Notes: generated from the letters alone by a model not told the origin. Shown: positions 39,156 through 48,848, numbered from the stretch's first letter. The stretch: 64,000 nt of DNA from an uncultured Flavobacteriaceae bacterium (GCA_947501625.1 CANMWN010000004.1:310001-374000); one strand, 5' to 3'. Numbers and translations: made by a program.

Positions 39156-40520
39156 TTATGGGTTTAGGTCGGTTCCAAGATAATCTTGTGCAGTTCTGAA
39201 GCCAATATAACTTCTTGCAGAATCTGCATATTCCCAGTCTCTTGTACTTACTTCTAAGAAATAAGCTACATCTTTCCAAGAACCTCCTCTTATTACTTTT
39301 CTTTGGTTTTTACCATCCTCAACGTTAGGATTCATCGTAGAACCCAAATAATAAGATGATTCGTTATAAGCAGTATCTGTCCACTCAGCAACATTTCCTG
39401 CCATGTTATACAAACCGTAATCGTTTGCATTATAAGATTTAGCCTCAACTGTATATAAAGCACCATCAACCGCATAATCACCTCTTCTTGGTTTAAAGTT
39501 GGCCAAGAAACATCCTCTATCGCTTGTTGTATAAGAACCTCCCCAAGGATAAGTTGAGAATTCTAAACCTCCTCGAGCGGCATATTCCCATTCTGCTTCA
39601 GTTGCCAATCTATAATGAGGAACTGTTGCTAAACGTTTTTTGGTGTTTAAATAATCGTTATGCTTTTTTGATCTCCAACTACAAAATGCTTTTGCTTGAT
39701 CCCAACGAATTCCTACTACTGGATAATCTTCATAGGCTTGATGATGGAAATAATCTTGATGCATTGGATCATTATATGAATAATCAAAATCTTTTACCCA
39801 TACTGTTGTATCAGGATATACTTCTACAACTGTATGTTTGATATAATCTTTTCTATTTCCTTGGTTTCTTGCCGCCGCTTCTTTGTCCAACCAAGAATAT
39901 CTATACTTTAACTTTTCAGTTTTTATCATTCTCTTGCCATCAAAACTCTCTTCAATTGGTACATACATTGAGTCAACCATTACTTCAGTATAATATTCAT
40001 CTGGAAATTCAGCTTTATCCCAAATCAATTCTTCATCCCAATTCAAAGCTCTACCTTGAGTTGGAGAATTAACATTTCCTAAACTTCCATATTTATCATA
40101 CATATATTTTTCATACGCTGTAGCATCAGTTGTATCAGCTGCTTTAAATTGATATGCTGCTAAAGGTGAAGCTGGATCATCTGGATCAGCATATAAATCA
40201 GCCATTAATGCTAATTCTGTTCTAACAACTGAATCTCTTACCCAATGTACAAATTCTTTATATTCGCTATTAGTTATCTCCGTCTCATCCATATAAAAAG
40301 GACGAACTGTAACTGTACGTGTTGGAGTATTTAATGCTCCTGAAATATCTTCATCTTGTTTACCCATTGTAAACGAACCTCCTGGAATCAATGCCATACC
40401 AAAAGGCTTCTCAGAGTTCCATGTCGTTTTAGACTTCACACCAACTAACTGTCCTTTATCATTCTTACCACAACTGTAAACAACAGCCAAAAGCAATATG
40501 TAAATTGATATTTTTTTCAT
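39156..40520 (-). CDS. gldK: Gliding motility lipoprotein GldK
   Basis: 454 residues with lipobox AVVYSC (Cys17). The rest is a formylglycine-generating-enzyme-like (FGE/SUMF1) fold: IPGGSFTMGKQD near 46, EITNSEYKEFVHW near 82, GNVAEWTDTAYN near 381 and VIRGGSWKD near 417. GldK is the outer-membrane lipoprotein of the T9SS ring with GldN; the fold is structural here rather than a sulfatase modifier. First of the four-gene operon; promoter at 40550-40579. Confidence 0.97.
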   Translation of the reverse strand: MKKISIYILLLAVVYSCGKNDKGQLVGVKSKTTWNSEKPFGMALIPGGSFTMGKQDEDISGALNTPTRTVTVRPFYMDETEITNSEYKEFVHWVRDSVVRTELALMADLYADPDDPASPLAAYQFKAADTTDATAYEKYMYDKYGSLGNVNSPTQGRALNWDEELIWDKAEFPDEYYTEVMVDSMYVPIEESFDGKRMIKTEKLKYRYSWLDKEAAARNQGNRKDYIKHTVVEVYPDTTVWVKDFDYSYNDPMHQDYFHHQAYEDYPVVGIRWDQAKAFCSWRSKKHNDYLNTKKRLATVPHYRLATEAEWEYAARGGLEFSTYPWGGSYTTSDRGCFLANFKPRRGDYAVDGALYTVEAKSYNANDYGLYNMAGNVAEWTDTAYNESSYYLGSTMNPNVEDGKNQRKVIRGGSWKDVAYFLEVSTRDWEYADSARSYIGFRTAQDYLGTDLNP

Positions 40521-40549
40521 AATAAATTTTATCTCTTCTAAAATTTGCG

Positions 40550-40579
40550 TAAACGTAAAAATTATTTTTTTAATAACAA
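40550..40579 (-). promoter_or_regulatory. Probable promoter of gldKLMN
   Basis: On the minus strand, TTG (40579-40577), 19 bases, then TACGTTTA (40557-40550), one base off TAnnTTTG. The spacing is right for Bacteroidota promoters, and it lies 30 bases upstream of gldK. Confidence 0.4.
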
Positions 40580-40601
40580 CTTTATTTCTATTCTATTTAA
40601 T

Positions 40602-41759
40602 TTAAATCACTTTCTTAAGTGTTTTGTACCATCTATCAGGAATTTCTTGCTCATTGGCATTCAAATAATCTTGATAGGTACATGGTATTAACGAATGTCT
40701 TTGATATTTATTATTATCAAAGTTAATTTCCATCCACCATCTACCACTTTTATGACTCTTATAAAAGTTTAAAACTTCATCTTCCATCGGCACTATAAAC
40801 TTTTGATATTGCTCTCTTGTGCCAAAAGGATAATCGTTTGTCCTACAATTAACACCTTCAATAAAATACCAAATAGCCTGGGCTATTAACTGCGAAGTTT
40901 GCGTTTTATTGTCCAACATTGGATTAAATTCATAAATTCCGAAAGAAGATACTTTATCACTTATACCTGCATAACGTGCAATTTTACACAAATCCTCACC
41001 ATAAAAGCCATTTGGAGTAGCATTATTATTAGCAGGCGCCTCACTATTTCTAACTGCACTAATATCAATAGATACAATATCTGCATCTCGTAAAACTGGC
41101 TCAACCAATTCAATTTCATTAGCCACTTCTCCTAACCTATAGGCATCAAAAAATAAATCATTGATTAAGTCAATTTCTTCTTGCGGATTGAAAAAAGTTT
41201 GATAACCTATATTACTAAAGTTAAATAGATTATTTGGCTTTTCCATCACAATAGAACTTAAGTATGATTGCGAAGTCACACCATCTTGAATAGTTCCAAA
41301 ATCAAATTTATTATCTATTGACACAACATTTACCATCTGTTCCATAGCGTCATATGCTCTATAGTTAGCATACGTAATATCTTGTCCTCCACCAATAATG
41401 ATAGGGATAATATCTTGTTTTAATAAACTTGAAAGTAAATCACTTACAGCAAAATAAGTATCTTGAACTGTATTTCCTTGTTGTATATTTCCTAAGTCGG
41501 CAATTTTTGAAATCCAACTACCTGGAAAAAGTTTGTATAATTGTTTTCTTATTTCATTTATACCATTACCAGTTTCCTGATTATCAATGGCACTTCTACC
41601 TTCTTTAACCCCAAGTATAGCAATTCTTATCCCATCTAAATCTGGAATTCCATTTTGTGAAGTATGAATTGCGATATGATATCCTAATGCTTGATCAGAA
41701 TGCACCATAAGATGGGCAATTACTGCATCGTCAACTGGACACAAATAGTCAAAATTCAT
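40602..41759 (-). CDS. Arginase/agmatinase-fold protein with altered metal site
   Basis: 385 residues with a ureohydrolase-like layout: GGGQD (123-127) in place of GGGHS/D, SIDNKFD (147-153) in place of xDAHxD, and SIDIS (230-234) in place of SxDxD. Three of six expected manganese ligands therefore appear replaced (His to Gln126, His to Lys151, Asp to Ser234). The Glu of the EFNP motif (Glu277) remains. The database name formimidoylglutamase or arginase would be misleading. It lies between topA and gldK on the same strand. A structural or regulatory role near the gliding operon is inference. The ATG follows GACATTTG-CAAC, again suggesting a very short leader. Confidence 0.85.
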   Translation of the reverse strand: MNFDYLCPVDDAVIAHLMVHSDQALGYHIAIHTSQNGIPDLDGIRIAILGVKEGRSAIDNQETGNGINEIRKQLYKLFPGSWISKIADLGNIQQGNTVQDTYFAVSDLLSSLLKQDIIPIIIGGGQDITYANYRAYDAMEQMVNVVSIDNKFDFGTIQDGVTSQSYLSSIVMEKPNNLFNFSNIGYQTFFNPQEEIDLINDLFFDAYRLGEVANEIELVEPVLRDADIVSIDISAVRNSEAPANNNATPNGFYGEDLCKIARYAGISDKVSSFGIYEFNPMLDNKTQTSQLIAQAIWYFIEGVNCRTNDYPFGTREQYQKFIVPMEDEVLNFYKSHKSGRWWMEINFDNNKYQRHSLIPCTYQDYLNANEQEIPDRWYKTLKKVI

Positions 41760-41806
41760 GTTGCAAATGTCGTTTTGGGGTTAAACAATGAGGCGAATTT
41801 AATAAA

Positions 41807-44290
41807 TTATTTCTTTTTTGCTACTTTTTTTCGAGTTGTTTTCTTTTTAGGCGCTTTTTTCTCAATGATAGATTTAACCTCTTCTAGCGTCAATTTATCT
41901 GCTTTTGTAGTCTTTGGAAGCTCAATCTTTACTTTTCCTTTGATAATATTGAAACGTCCCCAACGAGCCTTTTCAACTCTTATCCCTTCTTCTTCCCAAT
42001 TATGAATGACTTTATCAATATCTTTCTGCTTCTTGGTCTCAATCAATTCAACAATATTATCATACGTTAAATTATCAAAATCATATTTCTTATTCACATT
42101 GATAAACATGTTATTCCATTTAATAAAAGGTCCGAAGCGTCCAACACCCTTTTGAACAGGTAGATTTTCATATTCAGCAATTGGCGCATCAGCCTTTCTC
42201 TTTGCTTCTATTAACTCAACTGCTCTATTCATATCAACTTGCATAGGATTTTCATCCTTTGGCAATGAAACGAACATACTTCCAAAACGAACATAAGGTC
42301 CGAACCTACCATTAGATACTACTACTTCTTCATTTTCATAATTACCTAAATTCTTTGGTAACAAAAATAAATCTAAAGCATCTTCTAAAGTTATATTTCC
42401 TAAAGTTTGATCTCCTTGCAAACTTGCAAATTTCTTATCTTCATCTTCTCTATGTCCAATCTGAACCATTGGCCCAAATTTTCCTAACCTTACTAGAACT
42501 GTTTTACCTGATTCTGGATGCTTTCCTAAAATTCGCTCACCAGATTCTCTTTCAGCATTTGCAGAAACATCTGCAACTTTCGGATGAAAATTAGCATAAA
42601 AATCTTTTATCATTCCAATCCAATCTTCTTTACCATCTGCAATTGCATCAAATTCGGACTCAACATTGGCAGTAAAACTATAATCTAATATTGTAGAAAA
42701 ATTAGCCACTAAAAAGTCATTTACTATATTTCCTATATCTGTTGGAACTAATTTTCCTTTATCAGAACCTACTTTTTCAGACAAATTATTTGAAGAAACT
42801 TCACCATTCTTTAAAATCATCTGTAAATAAGGACGTTCTTTACCTTCAACTGTTCCTTTCTCTACATAACCTCTTCTTTGAACAGTAGAAATTGTTGGTG
42901 CATATGTAGATGGTCTTCCAATACCTAATTCTTCTAACTGTTTAACTAATGAAGCTTCTGTATACCTAGATTTAGGTCTAGTATATCTTTGGGTTGCAGT
43001 TATATAATTATTAGTTAACTTCTCATTAACACTCAATTTTGGTAACATTCCTTCTTGCTCCTCTTCCTCATTATCAGTACCCTCTAAATATACTTTCAAA
43101 AACCCATCAAATGTTATTACCTCACCATTGGCAGAAAAAACCTTATCATTACTCGTATTCTCAATTTTTACATTCGTTCTTTCTAATTGAGCATCACTCA
43201 TTTGAGAGGCAATCGTTCTTTTCCAAATCAAACTATACAATCTATCTTGATCATAATCAACAGATACAGTATGACGACTCATATTAGTTGGCCTAATAGC
43301 CTCATGCGCTTCTTGCGCTCCTTTTGCTTTACTCTTATAATCTTTAGGGTTACTATATTGTTTCCCATACGAATCAATAATTTCCTCTTGAGCAGCATTT
43401 TTAGCATCTTCTGATAAATTTACACTATCAGTTCTCATATAGGTAATTAAACCTGCTTCATATAATCTTTGTGCCATCATCATCGTTTTTGCAACCGGAA
43501 AATATAATTTTCTAGAAGCTTCTTGCTGTAATGTTGATGTTGTAAAGGGTGCAGCTGGTGATTTTTTACCTGGATTTTTCTTTAAATCGGCAACTGAAAA
43601 ATTTGTGTCCGAACAAGATTGTAAAAATTCCTCTGCTTCTTGTTGAGTATCAAAATTTTTAGGAAGTTTAGCTTTAAAACTCTTACCATTTGCATTTACA
43701 AATTCTGCATCTACTCTATAAGATGCTTTTGGTTCAAACCCTAAAATTTCTCTTTCTCTCTCTACAATAAGTCTCACTGCAACTGATTGAACTCTACCAG
43801 CAGACAGGCCACCTTTTATCTTTCTCCAAAGCACAGGTGAAAGTTCATAACCGACCAATCTATCTAATACTCTTCTTGCTTGTTGAGCATTAACTAAATT
43901 ATAATTTATATCTCTAGGATTTTCAACCGCCCTTAGTATGGCTTTTTTGGTAATTTCATGAAAAACGATACGTTTTGTATTTTCATCTTTCAGTTTTAAT
44001 TGCTCAGCAAGATGCCATGCAATTGCTTCTCCCTCTCTATCTTCATCACTTGCCAACCAAACAGTTTCTGCTTTTTTGGCAAGATCTTTTAGTTTTTTTA
44101 CTACTGCTTTTTTATCAGTTGAAACTATATATTTTGGTTTAAAATCTCCATCTACATTAATCCCTAACTCCTTAGACGGTAGGTCTGCAATATGCCCAAA
44201 ACTTGACTCAACTTGGAAGTCTTTTCCTAAAAATTTTTCAATGGTTTTTGCTTTTGCTGGTGACTCTACTATTACTAAATTCTTTGCCAT
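41807..44290 (-). CDS. topA: DNA topoisomerase I
   Basis: 827 residues. The TOPRIM domain starts LVIVESPAKAKTIEKFLG and includes WLASDEDREGEAIAWHL. The active-site tyrosine lies in GLITYMRTDSVNLS (about 292-305). After the core, there are several C-terminal GRFGPYV / GRFGPFIKW / ARWGRF repeats (topo C-terminal associated type) in place of zinc fingers, and a lysine-rich tail. Relaxes negative supercoils. Promoter box TACTTTTG at 44354-44347 drives it, divergent from miaB. Confidence 0.97.
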   Translation of the reverse strand: MAKNLVIVESPAKAKTIEKFLGKDFQVESSFGHIADLPSKELGINVDGDFKPKYIVSTDKKAVVKKLKDLAKKAETVWLASDEDREGEAIAWHLAEQLKLKDENTKRIVFHEITKKAILRAVENPRDINYNLVNAQQARRVLDRLVGYELSPVLWRKIKGGLSAGRVQSVAVRLIVEREREILGFEPKASYRVDAEFVNANGKSFKAKLPKNFDTQQEAEEFLQSCSDTNFSVADLKKNPGKKSPAAPFTTSTLQQEASRKLYFPVAKTMMMAQRLYEAGLITYMRTDSVNLSEDAKNAAQEEIIDSYGKQYSNPKDYKSKAKGAQEAHEAIRPTNMSRHTVSVDYDQDRLYSLIWKRTIASQMSDAQLERTNVKIENTSNDKVFSANGEVITFDGFLKVYLEGTDNEEEEQEGMLPKLSVNEKLTNNYITATQRYTRPKSRYTEASLVKQLEELGIGRPSTYAPTISTVQRRGYVEKGTVEGKERPYLQMILKNGEVSSNNLSEKVGSDKGKLVPTDIGNIVNDFLVANFSTILDYSFTANVESEFDAIADGKEDWIGMIKDFYANFHPKVADVSANAERESGERILGKHPESGKTVLVRLGKFGPMVQIGHREDEDKKFASLQGDQTLGNITLEDALDLFLLPKNLGNYENEEVVVSNGRFGPYVRFGSMFVSLPKDENPMQVDMNRAVELIEAKRKADAPIAEYENLPVQKGVGRFGPFIKWNNMFINVNKKYDFDNLTYDNIVELIETKKQKDIDKVIHNWEEEGIRVEKARWGRFNIIKGKVKIELPKTTKADKLTLEEVKSIIEKKAPKKKTTRKKVAKKK

Positions 44291-44346
44291 ATATCTCTTG
44301 ATTACGTCTTAAAACCCACTAAATATTATTAGGTATATAAGGAGTG

Positions 44347-44375
44347 CAAAAGTAGATAGTTTTTTTTAAATTCAA
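44347..44375 (-). promoter_or_regulatory. topA promoter
   Basis: Minus strand TTG (44375-44373), 18 bases, TACTTTTG (44354-44347), a good match to the Bacteroidota consensus, 57 bases upstream of the topA ATG. Confidence 0.6.
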
Positions 44376-44461
44376 ATTTTTTCTCCTTTTTTTTGAATTT
44401 TCGCCCACAAAATTTAATGTTAATTTTCTGCCAATTTGTCATATTTTTAAGGAATTGGTTG

Positions 44462-44469
44462 TATCTTTG
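44462..44469 (+). promoter_or_regulatory. miaB -7 promoter box TATCTTTG
   Basis: Exact TAnnTTTG match 19 bases before the chosen ATG at 44489; a TTTG at 44435-44438 is slightly too far (23 bases) for a standard -33. Confidence 0.5.
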
Positions 44470-44488
44470 CGAACTCTTATTTCATAAA

Positions 44489-45940
44489 ATGATGGAAGAA
44501 AAAGTTATTATAGAAAAAAACCAAGGTCAAGCACTTGTAACTGAAAACAAAAAAGATAATACTAAGAAATTGTATATCGAAAGTTATGGTTGCCAGATGA
44601 ATTTAAATGATAGTGAAATTGTAGCGTCAATACTTTCAAAAGAAGGGTTTAACACAACGACCTTGCTAGAAGATGCAGATTTAGTGTTAGTTAATACTTG
44701 TTCTATAAGAGAAAAGGCTGAACAAACAGTAAGAAAAAGGTTACAAAAATACAATGCAGTTAAGAAAATCAATCCTTCAATGAAAGTTGGAGTTTTGGGT
44801 TGTATGGCAGAACGATTAAAAGAAAAATTCCTTGAAGAAGAAAAAATTGTTGATTTAGTTGTTGGTCCTGACGCCTACCGAGATTTACCAAACTTACTTG
44901 AAGAAATTGATGCTGGAAGAGATGCTATAAATGTTATACTATCTAAAGAAGAAACCTATGGAGATGTATCTCCTGTGAGACTAAACTCTAATGGTGTGTC
45001 AGCGTTTGTATCTATTACAAGAGGATGTGATAATATGTGTACTTTTTGCGTAGTACCTTTTACTCGTGGACGCGAAAGAAGCAGGGACCCTCAAAGTATT
45101 ATTGCCGAAATTCAAGAACTTGTAGATAAAGATTTTAAAGAAATAACTCTTTTAGGGCAAAATGTTGATAGTTTCTTATGGTATGGAGGAGGCCTCAAAA
45201 AAGACTTTAAAAAAGCAACTGAAATTGCTCAAGCAACAGCAGTAAATTTTGCACAATTACTTGACATGTGCGCAAATGCCTTCCCAAAAACAAGATTTAG
45301 ATTTTCAACTTCAAATCCTCAAGATATGAGTTTGGATGTAATCAAAGTTATGGCCAAGCATCAAAACATCTGCAAATACATTCATTTACCTGTGCAAAGT
45401 GGAAGTAATTCAATGCTCAAAGCTATGAATCGCCAACATACACGAGAAGAATATAAAGAACTGGTAGATAATATTTATAAAATTGTACCTGAAATGGCTT
45501 TAAGTCAAGACATGATAGTTGGTTTTTGTGGAGAAACAGAACAAGACCATCAAGATACTTTAGAATTGATGGAATATGTTAAATACGATTTTGGATTTAT
45601 GTTTGCTTATTCTGAAAGACCAGGAACATTGGCTGCAAAAAAAATGGAAGATGACATTCCACAAGAAATAAAGAAAAGAAGATTGCAAGAAGTTATTAAC
45701 CTTCAACAAAAACATAGCCTATATAGAACACAACAGCATGTTGGAAAAATAGAAGAAGTACTTATTGAAGGCGAATCTAAAAAGTCTAACTTACACTGGA
45801 AAGGTAGAAATTCACAAAATACAGTAGTGGTGTTTCCAAAAGAAAATTATGCAATTGGAGAGTTTGTGAATGTTAAGATTAATGATTGCACGAGTGCTAC
45901 ACTTATTGGTGAAGCAATTGATTATTCAGAAAATAATTAA
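44489..45940 (+). CDS. miaB: tRNA-2-methylthio-N6-dimethylallyladenosine synthase MiaB
   Basis: 483 residues from ATG 44489 (MMEEKVIIEKNQ). The UPF0004 domain has IESYGCQMNLNDSEIV, VNTCSIREKAEQ and VLGCMAERLKE, providing the auxiliary cluster cysteines. The radical SAM motif is RGCDNMCTFC (about 183-192), and a TRAM domain ends the protein. It methylthiolates i6A37 in tRNAs reading U-starting codons. The 32-residue upstream extension was rejected as it precedes the promoter box. First in a run miaB, sigma-54 activator, lptE, TPR, secG with gaps of only one to five bases. Confidence 0.96.
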   Translation: MMEEKVIIEKNQGQALVTENKKDNTKKLYIESYGCQMNLNDSEIVASILSKEGFNTTTLLEDADLVLVNTCSIREKAEQTVRKRLQKYNAVKKINPSMKVGVLGCMAERLKEKFLEEEKIVDLVVGPDAYRDLPNLLEEIDAGRDAINVILSKEETYGDVSPVRLNSNGVSAFVSITRGCDNMCTFCVVPFTRGRERSRDPQSIIAEIQELVDKDFKEITLLGQNVDSFLWYGGGLKKDFKKATEIAQATAVNFAQLLDMCANAFPKTRFRFSTSNPQDMSLDVIKVMAKHQNICKYIHLPVQSGSNSMLKAMNRQHTREEYKELVDNIYKIVPEMALSQDMIVGFCGETEQDHQDTLELMEYVKYDFGFMFAYSERPGTLAAKKMEDDIPQEIKKRRLQEVINLQQKHSLYRTQQHVGKIEEVLIEGESKKSNLHWKGRNSQNTVVVFPKENYAIGEFVNVKINDCTSATLIGEAIDYSENN

Positions 45941-45945
45941 AACTA

Positions 45946-47190
45946 ATGGAAAATTTACAAGTCGTAAAACAACGTTTTGAGATTATTGGAAATGATCCTC
46001 ATTTAAATAGAGCTCTTTCCAAAGCTGTCCGAGTTGCTCCTACCGATATTTCGGTATTGGTAACAGGTGAAAGCGGTGTAGGTAAAGAAAGTATTCCTAA
46101 AATCATACATGCATTATCGCACAGGAAACATGCTAAATACATTGCCGTAAACTGTGGTGCAATTCCAGAAGGGACTATTGACAGTGAACTATTTGGTCAT
46201 GAAAAAGGAGCATTTACTGGAGCAACATCTACAAGAAATGGATATTTTGAAGTTGCTGATGGCGGAACTATTTTTTTAGACGAAGTTGGGGAGTTACCAC
46301 TAACAACTCAAGTAAGATTATTAAGAGTCCTAGAAAATGGTGAATTCATCAAAGTTGGTTCTAGTAAAGTTCAAAAAACAGATGTTCGTATTGTTGCTGC
46401 TACAAATTTAAAAATGTTTGAAGCCATCAAAAAAGGAAAGTTTCGCGAAGACTTATATTATAGATTAAGTACTATTGAAATTGATTTACCTCCATTGAGA
46501 ACAAGAAAGGATGATATCCATTTATTATTTAGAAAGTTTGCTGCAGATTTTGCTCAAAAATATAGTATGCCAACAATTCGTTTAACGGATGATGCAATAA
46601 ATCTATTACTTAGTTATAATTTTCCAGGAAATATTCGTCAGTTACGAAATATTGCAGAGCAAATATCCGTTGTAGAAGAAGAAAGAACTGTAACTGCTGC
46701 GAAATTATCACAATATTTGCCGCAGAACAGTAATAATTTACCTTCGGTAATTGAAGATACATCAAGTTCTAATTCTGATTTTGCTAATGAGAGAGAAATT
46801 ATGTACAAGATATTGTTTGATATGCGAAATGACATCAATGATTTAAAGAAATTAACTTTAGACTTGATGCAAAATGGTAATAACAGTCAGTTTCAAGAAA
46901 AGAATCAGCAACTAATAAATAAAATATATAGTGATTCACACTCTAAAAATTCTAATGAAAATGAAGTGGAAGTTGTTTATCCTCAAACACCATACAATCA
47001 AGAAAAAGAGGGTAATTATGACTTTGTAGAAACCGTAACTGAAGATGAAACTTTATCATTGCAAGACAAAGAATTTCAAATGATAAAAAAATCTCTTGAA
47101 CGTAACAAAGGAAAACGTAAATTAGCAGCTAAAGAACTTGGAATATCTGAGCGCACACTTTATAGAAAAATAAAACAGTACGATTTATAA
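45946..47190 (+). CDS. Sigma-54-dependent transcriptional activator lacking a receiver domain
   Basis: 414 residues. An AAA+ domain fills about 8-245, with VTGESGVGKESIPK (Walker A), ELFGHEKGAFTGA (the sigma-54 contact loop) and GGTIFLDEVGELP (Walker B). A Fis-type helix-turn-helix closes the protein (KRKLAAKELGISERTLYRKIKQ). Only about seven residues precede the AAA+ domain, so there is no sensor domain; 150 residues of low-complexity linker separate AAA+ and HTH. Embedded five bases after miaB and two bases before lptE. Regulated genes are not visible here. Confidence 0.93.
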   Translation: MENLQVVKQRFEIIGNDPHLNRALSKAVRVAPTDISVLVTGESGVGKESIPKIIHALSHRKHAKYIAVNCGAIPEGTIDSELFGHEKGAFTGATSTRNGYFEVADGGTIFLDEVGELPLTTQVRLLRVLENGEFIKVGSSKVQKTDVRIVAATNLKMFEAIKKGKFREDLYYRLSTIEIDLPPLRTRKDDIHLLFRKFAADFAQKYSMPTIRLTDDAINLLLSYNFPGNIRQLRNIAEQISVVEEERTVTAAKLSQYLPQNSNNLPSVIEDTSSSNSDFANEREIMYKILFDMRNDINDLKKLTLDLMQNGNNSQFQEKNQQLINKIYSDSHSKNSNENEVEVVYPQTPYNQEKEGNYDFVETVTEDETLSLQDKEFQMIKKSLERNKGKRKLAAKELGISERTLYRKIKQYDL

Positions 47191-47192
47191 TA

Positions 47193-47702
47193 ATGAATAA
47201 AAACTTTTCTCTACTTTTTGGTTTTATCATCTTGTTAACTTTTCAAAGTTGTGGTATTTATTCCTTTGGCGGAGTTACACTTGATGAGCGAATAAAAACT
47301 GTTCAAATTGACTATTTTCCTAACAATGCACCTCTTGTGGAGCCAACATTAAGCCAAGCGTTTACGGTTGCACTTCAGGATTTATTTGTAAGCCAAACTA
47401 ATCTTGACCTTGTAAACTCAGGTGGAGATATAATTTTTGAAGGTGAAATAACTGGATATCGTATCAATCCAATGACGGCTACTTCTGAACAAACTGCTGC
47501 TCAAAACAGATTGACAGTTACTGTAAATGTTAGATATATTAACAAATATGAAGAAGAAAATGATTTTCAACGTTCATTTTCTTTCTATCACGATTATCCA
47601 GCAAACTCTCAATTGATAGGAGGAGTTCTTGACGAAGCTTTTGAAGTAATTTTAGAAAGAATTACTCAAGATATTTTTAATGAATCAGTCGCTAAATGGT
47701 AG
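47193..47702 (+). CDS. lptE: LPS-assembly lipoprotein LptE
   Basis: 169 residues with lipobox LTFQSC (Cys20), followed by GIYSFGGVTL and IKTVQIDYFPNNAPLVEP, typical of the LptE family in Bacteroidota. LptE plugs the LptD barrel that inserts LPS into the outer membrane. The location between the sigma-54 activator and secG is shared with many Bacteroidota (from general knowledge). Confidence 0.92.
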   Translation: MNKNFSLLFGFIILLTFQSCGIYSFGGVTLDERIKTVQIDYFPNNAPLVEPTLSQAFTVALQDLFVSQTNLDLVNSGGDIIFEGEITGYRINPMTATSEQTAAQNRLTVTVNVRYINKYEEENDFQRSFSFYHDYPANSQLIGGVLDEAFEVILERITQDIFNESVAKW

Positions 47703-47703
47703 T

Positions 47704-48438
47704 ATGAATATTCAAGACTTTACATATCTAATTAACAATCCTACTCAAATATCTAAGGAACACACCAAACAATTAGAAGATGTAATTTCTACTTTCCCAT
47801 ATTTTCAATCTGCAAGAGCACTTTACCTAAAAGGACTTAAAAATCAAAATAGTTTTAAATACAATCAAACACTTAAAACTACTGCTGCTTACACTACCGA
47901 CAGAAGCATTTTATTTAATTTAATAACCTCTTCTCTATTCACTGATGATACTAGCATGAAAGAATTAGAAGTGATTGACGCTGAATCTGTTGAAGCAATT
48001 CACAAAAAAGTAACTGAATCTTTTACACCCAAAGAAAAAGAATCGATTATTAAACTAGACATTGGCAAGCCAATTGAGTTTAAACAAGAAGAAGCATATT
48101 CATTTAACGAATGGCTACAATTGAGTTCTTTTAAACCTATAAAAAGACAAAAAAAGCAGGTGAAAGAGGAACCTAAAAAGGATTTAATAGATACTTTTAT
48201 TGAAGAAAACCCTAAGATAAAACCTCTAAAAAAAGGTGCTGAAACTACTAATGAAATTAAACATGTTCCTTTGGATTATAGCAACCTAATGACAGAGACT
48301 TTAGCAAAGGTTTACTTGGAGCAAAAAAAATATGATAATGCTATAAAAGCATATCGCATTTTAAGTTTGAAATATCCAGAAAAAAGTAGTTTCTTTGCAG
48401 ACCGAATTAAAGCAATAAAATTATTAGATAAAAAATAA
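47704..48438 (+). CDS. TPR-like protein of the lptE-secG operon
   Basis: 244 residues from ATG 47704, directly after the lptE stop (an in-frame ATG at 47680 would overlap lptE). The C-terminal part (about 195-240) has a TPR-like unit ETLAKVYLEQKKYDNAIKAYRIL. The middle is low-complexity and Lys-rich. No signal peptide or membrane helix, so cytoplasmic. Function unknown; the operon suggests a link to envelope export. Confidence 0.82.
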   Translation: MNIQDFTYLINNPTQISKEHTKQLEDVISTFPYFQSARALYLKGLKNQNSFKYNQTLKTTAAYTTDRSILFNLITSSLFTDDTSMKELEVIDAESVEAIHKKVTESFTPKEKESIIKLDIGKPIEFKQEEAYSFNEWLQLSSFKPIKRQKKQVKEEPKKDLIDTFIEENPKIKPLKKGAETTNEIKHVPLDYSNLMTETLAKVYLEQKKYDNAIKAYRILSLKYPEKSSFFADRIKAIKLLDKK

Positions 48439-48441
48439 ATT

Positions 48442-48783
48442 ATGAGTTACACGATTTTTTTAATATTGATTATGATTGTAGCAGTGCTACTCGTATTAAT
48501 AATAATGGTACAAAATCCTAAAGGAGGTGGTTTATCTTCTTCTTTTGGTGGTGGAGGTTCTCAATCAGTTGGTGGAGGAGTACAAAGCACAACCAACTTT
48601 TTGGACAAGAGTACTTGGGCACTTTCTATAGCATTATTAGCCTTGGTATTATTATCAAATTTCTCGGTACCAAACAAAAACAATGTACCAAACGATACAA
48701 CTATACAAGAAACTATAGAAAATAGAGATATTGAAGAAACTCCTGAAGAATTACCAACTATAGTTAATGATTCAGCTCAATAA
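48442..48783 (+). CDS. secG: Preprotein translocase subunit SecG
   Basis: 113 residues. Two helices (about 2-22 and 54-72) flank the conserved MVQNPKGGGLSSSFGGGGSQSVGGG loop (read here as two parts, NPKGGGL and FGGGGSQS). A short acidic C-terminal tail extends beyond the usual end. Accessory subunit of SecYEG. Last gene of the miaB run, followed by a terminator. Confidence 0.95.
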   Translation: MSYTIFLILIMIVAVLLVLIIMVQNPKGGGLSSSFGGGGSQSVGGGVQSTTNFLDKSTWALSIALLALVLLSNFSVPNKNNVPNDTTIQETIENRDIEETPEELPTIVNDSAQ

Positions 48784-48803
48784 TTTTTCAAATAAATAAT
48801 ATT

Positions 48804-48843
48804 AAAAAATGCCAACGAAAATGACACGTTGGCATTTTTTTTT
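48804..48843 (+). terminator. Terminator after secG
   Basis: Stem AAAAATGCCAACG/CGTTGGCATTTTT with a nine-base loop and a run of nine T. Confidence 0.85.
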
Positions 48844-48848
48844 ACAAA

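Noticed and set aside
44393-44488. Upstream start for miaB adding 32 residues
   Set aside because: It precedes the TATCTTTG box at 44462, is hydrophobic and unlike MiaB N-termini.
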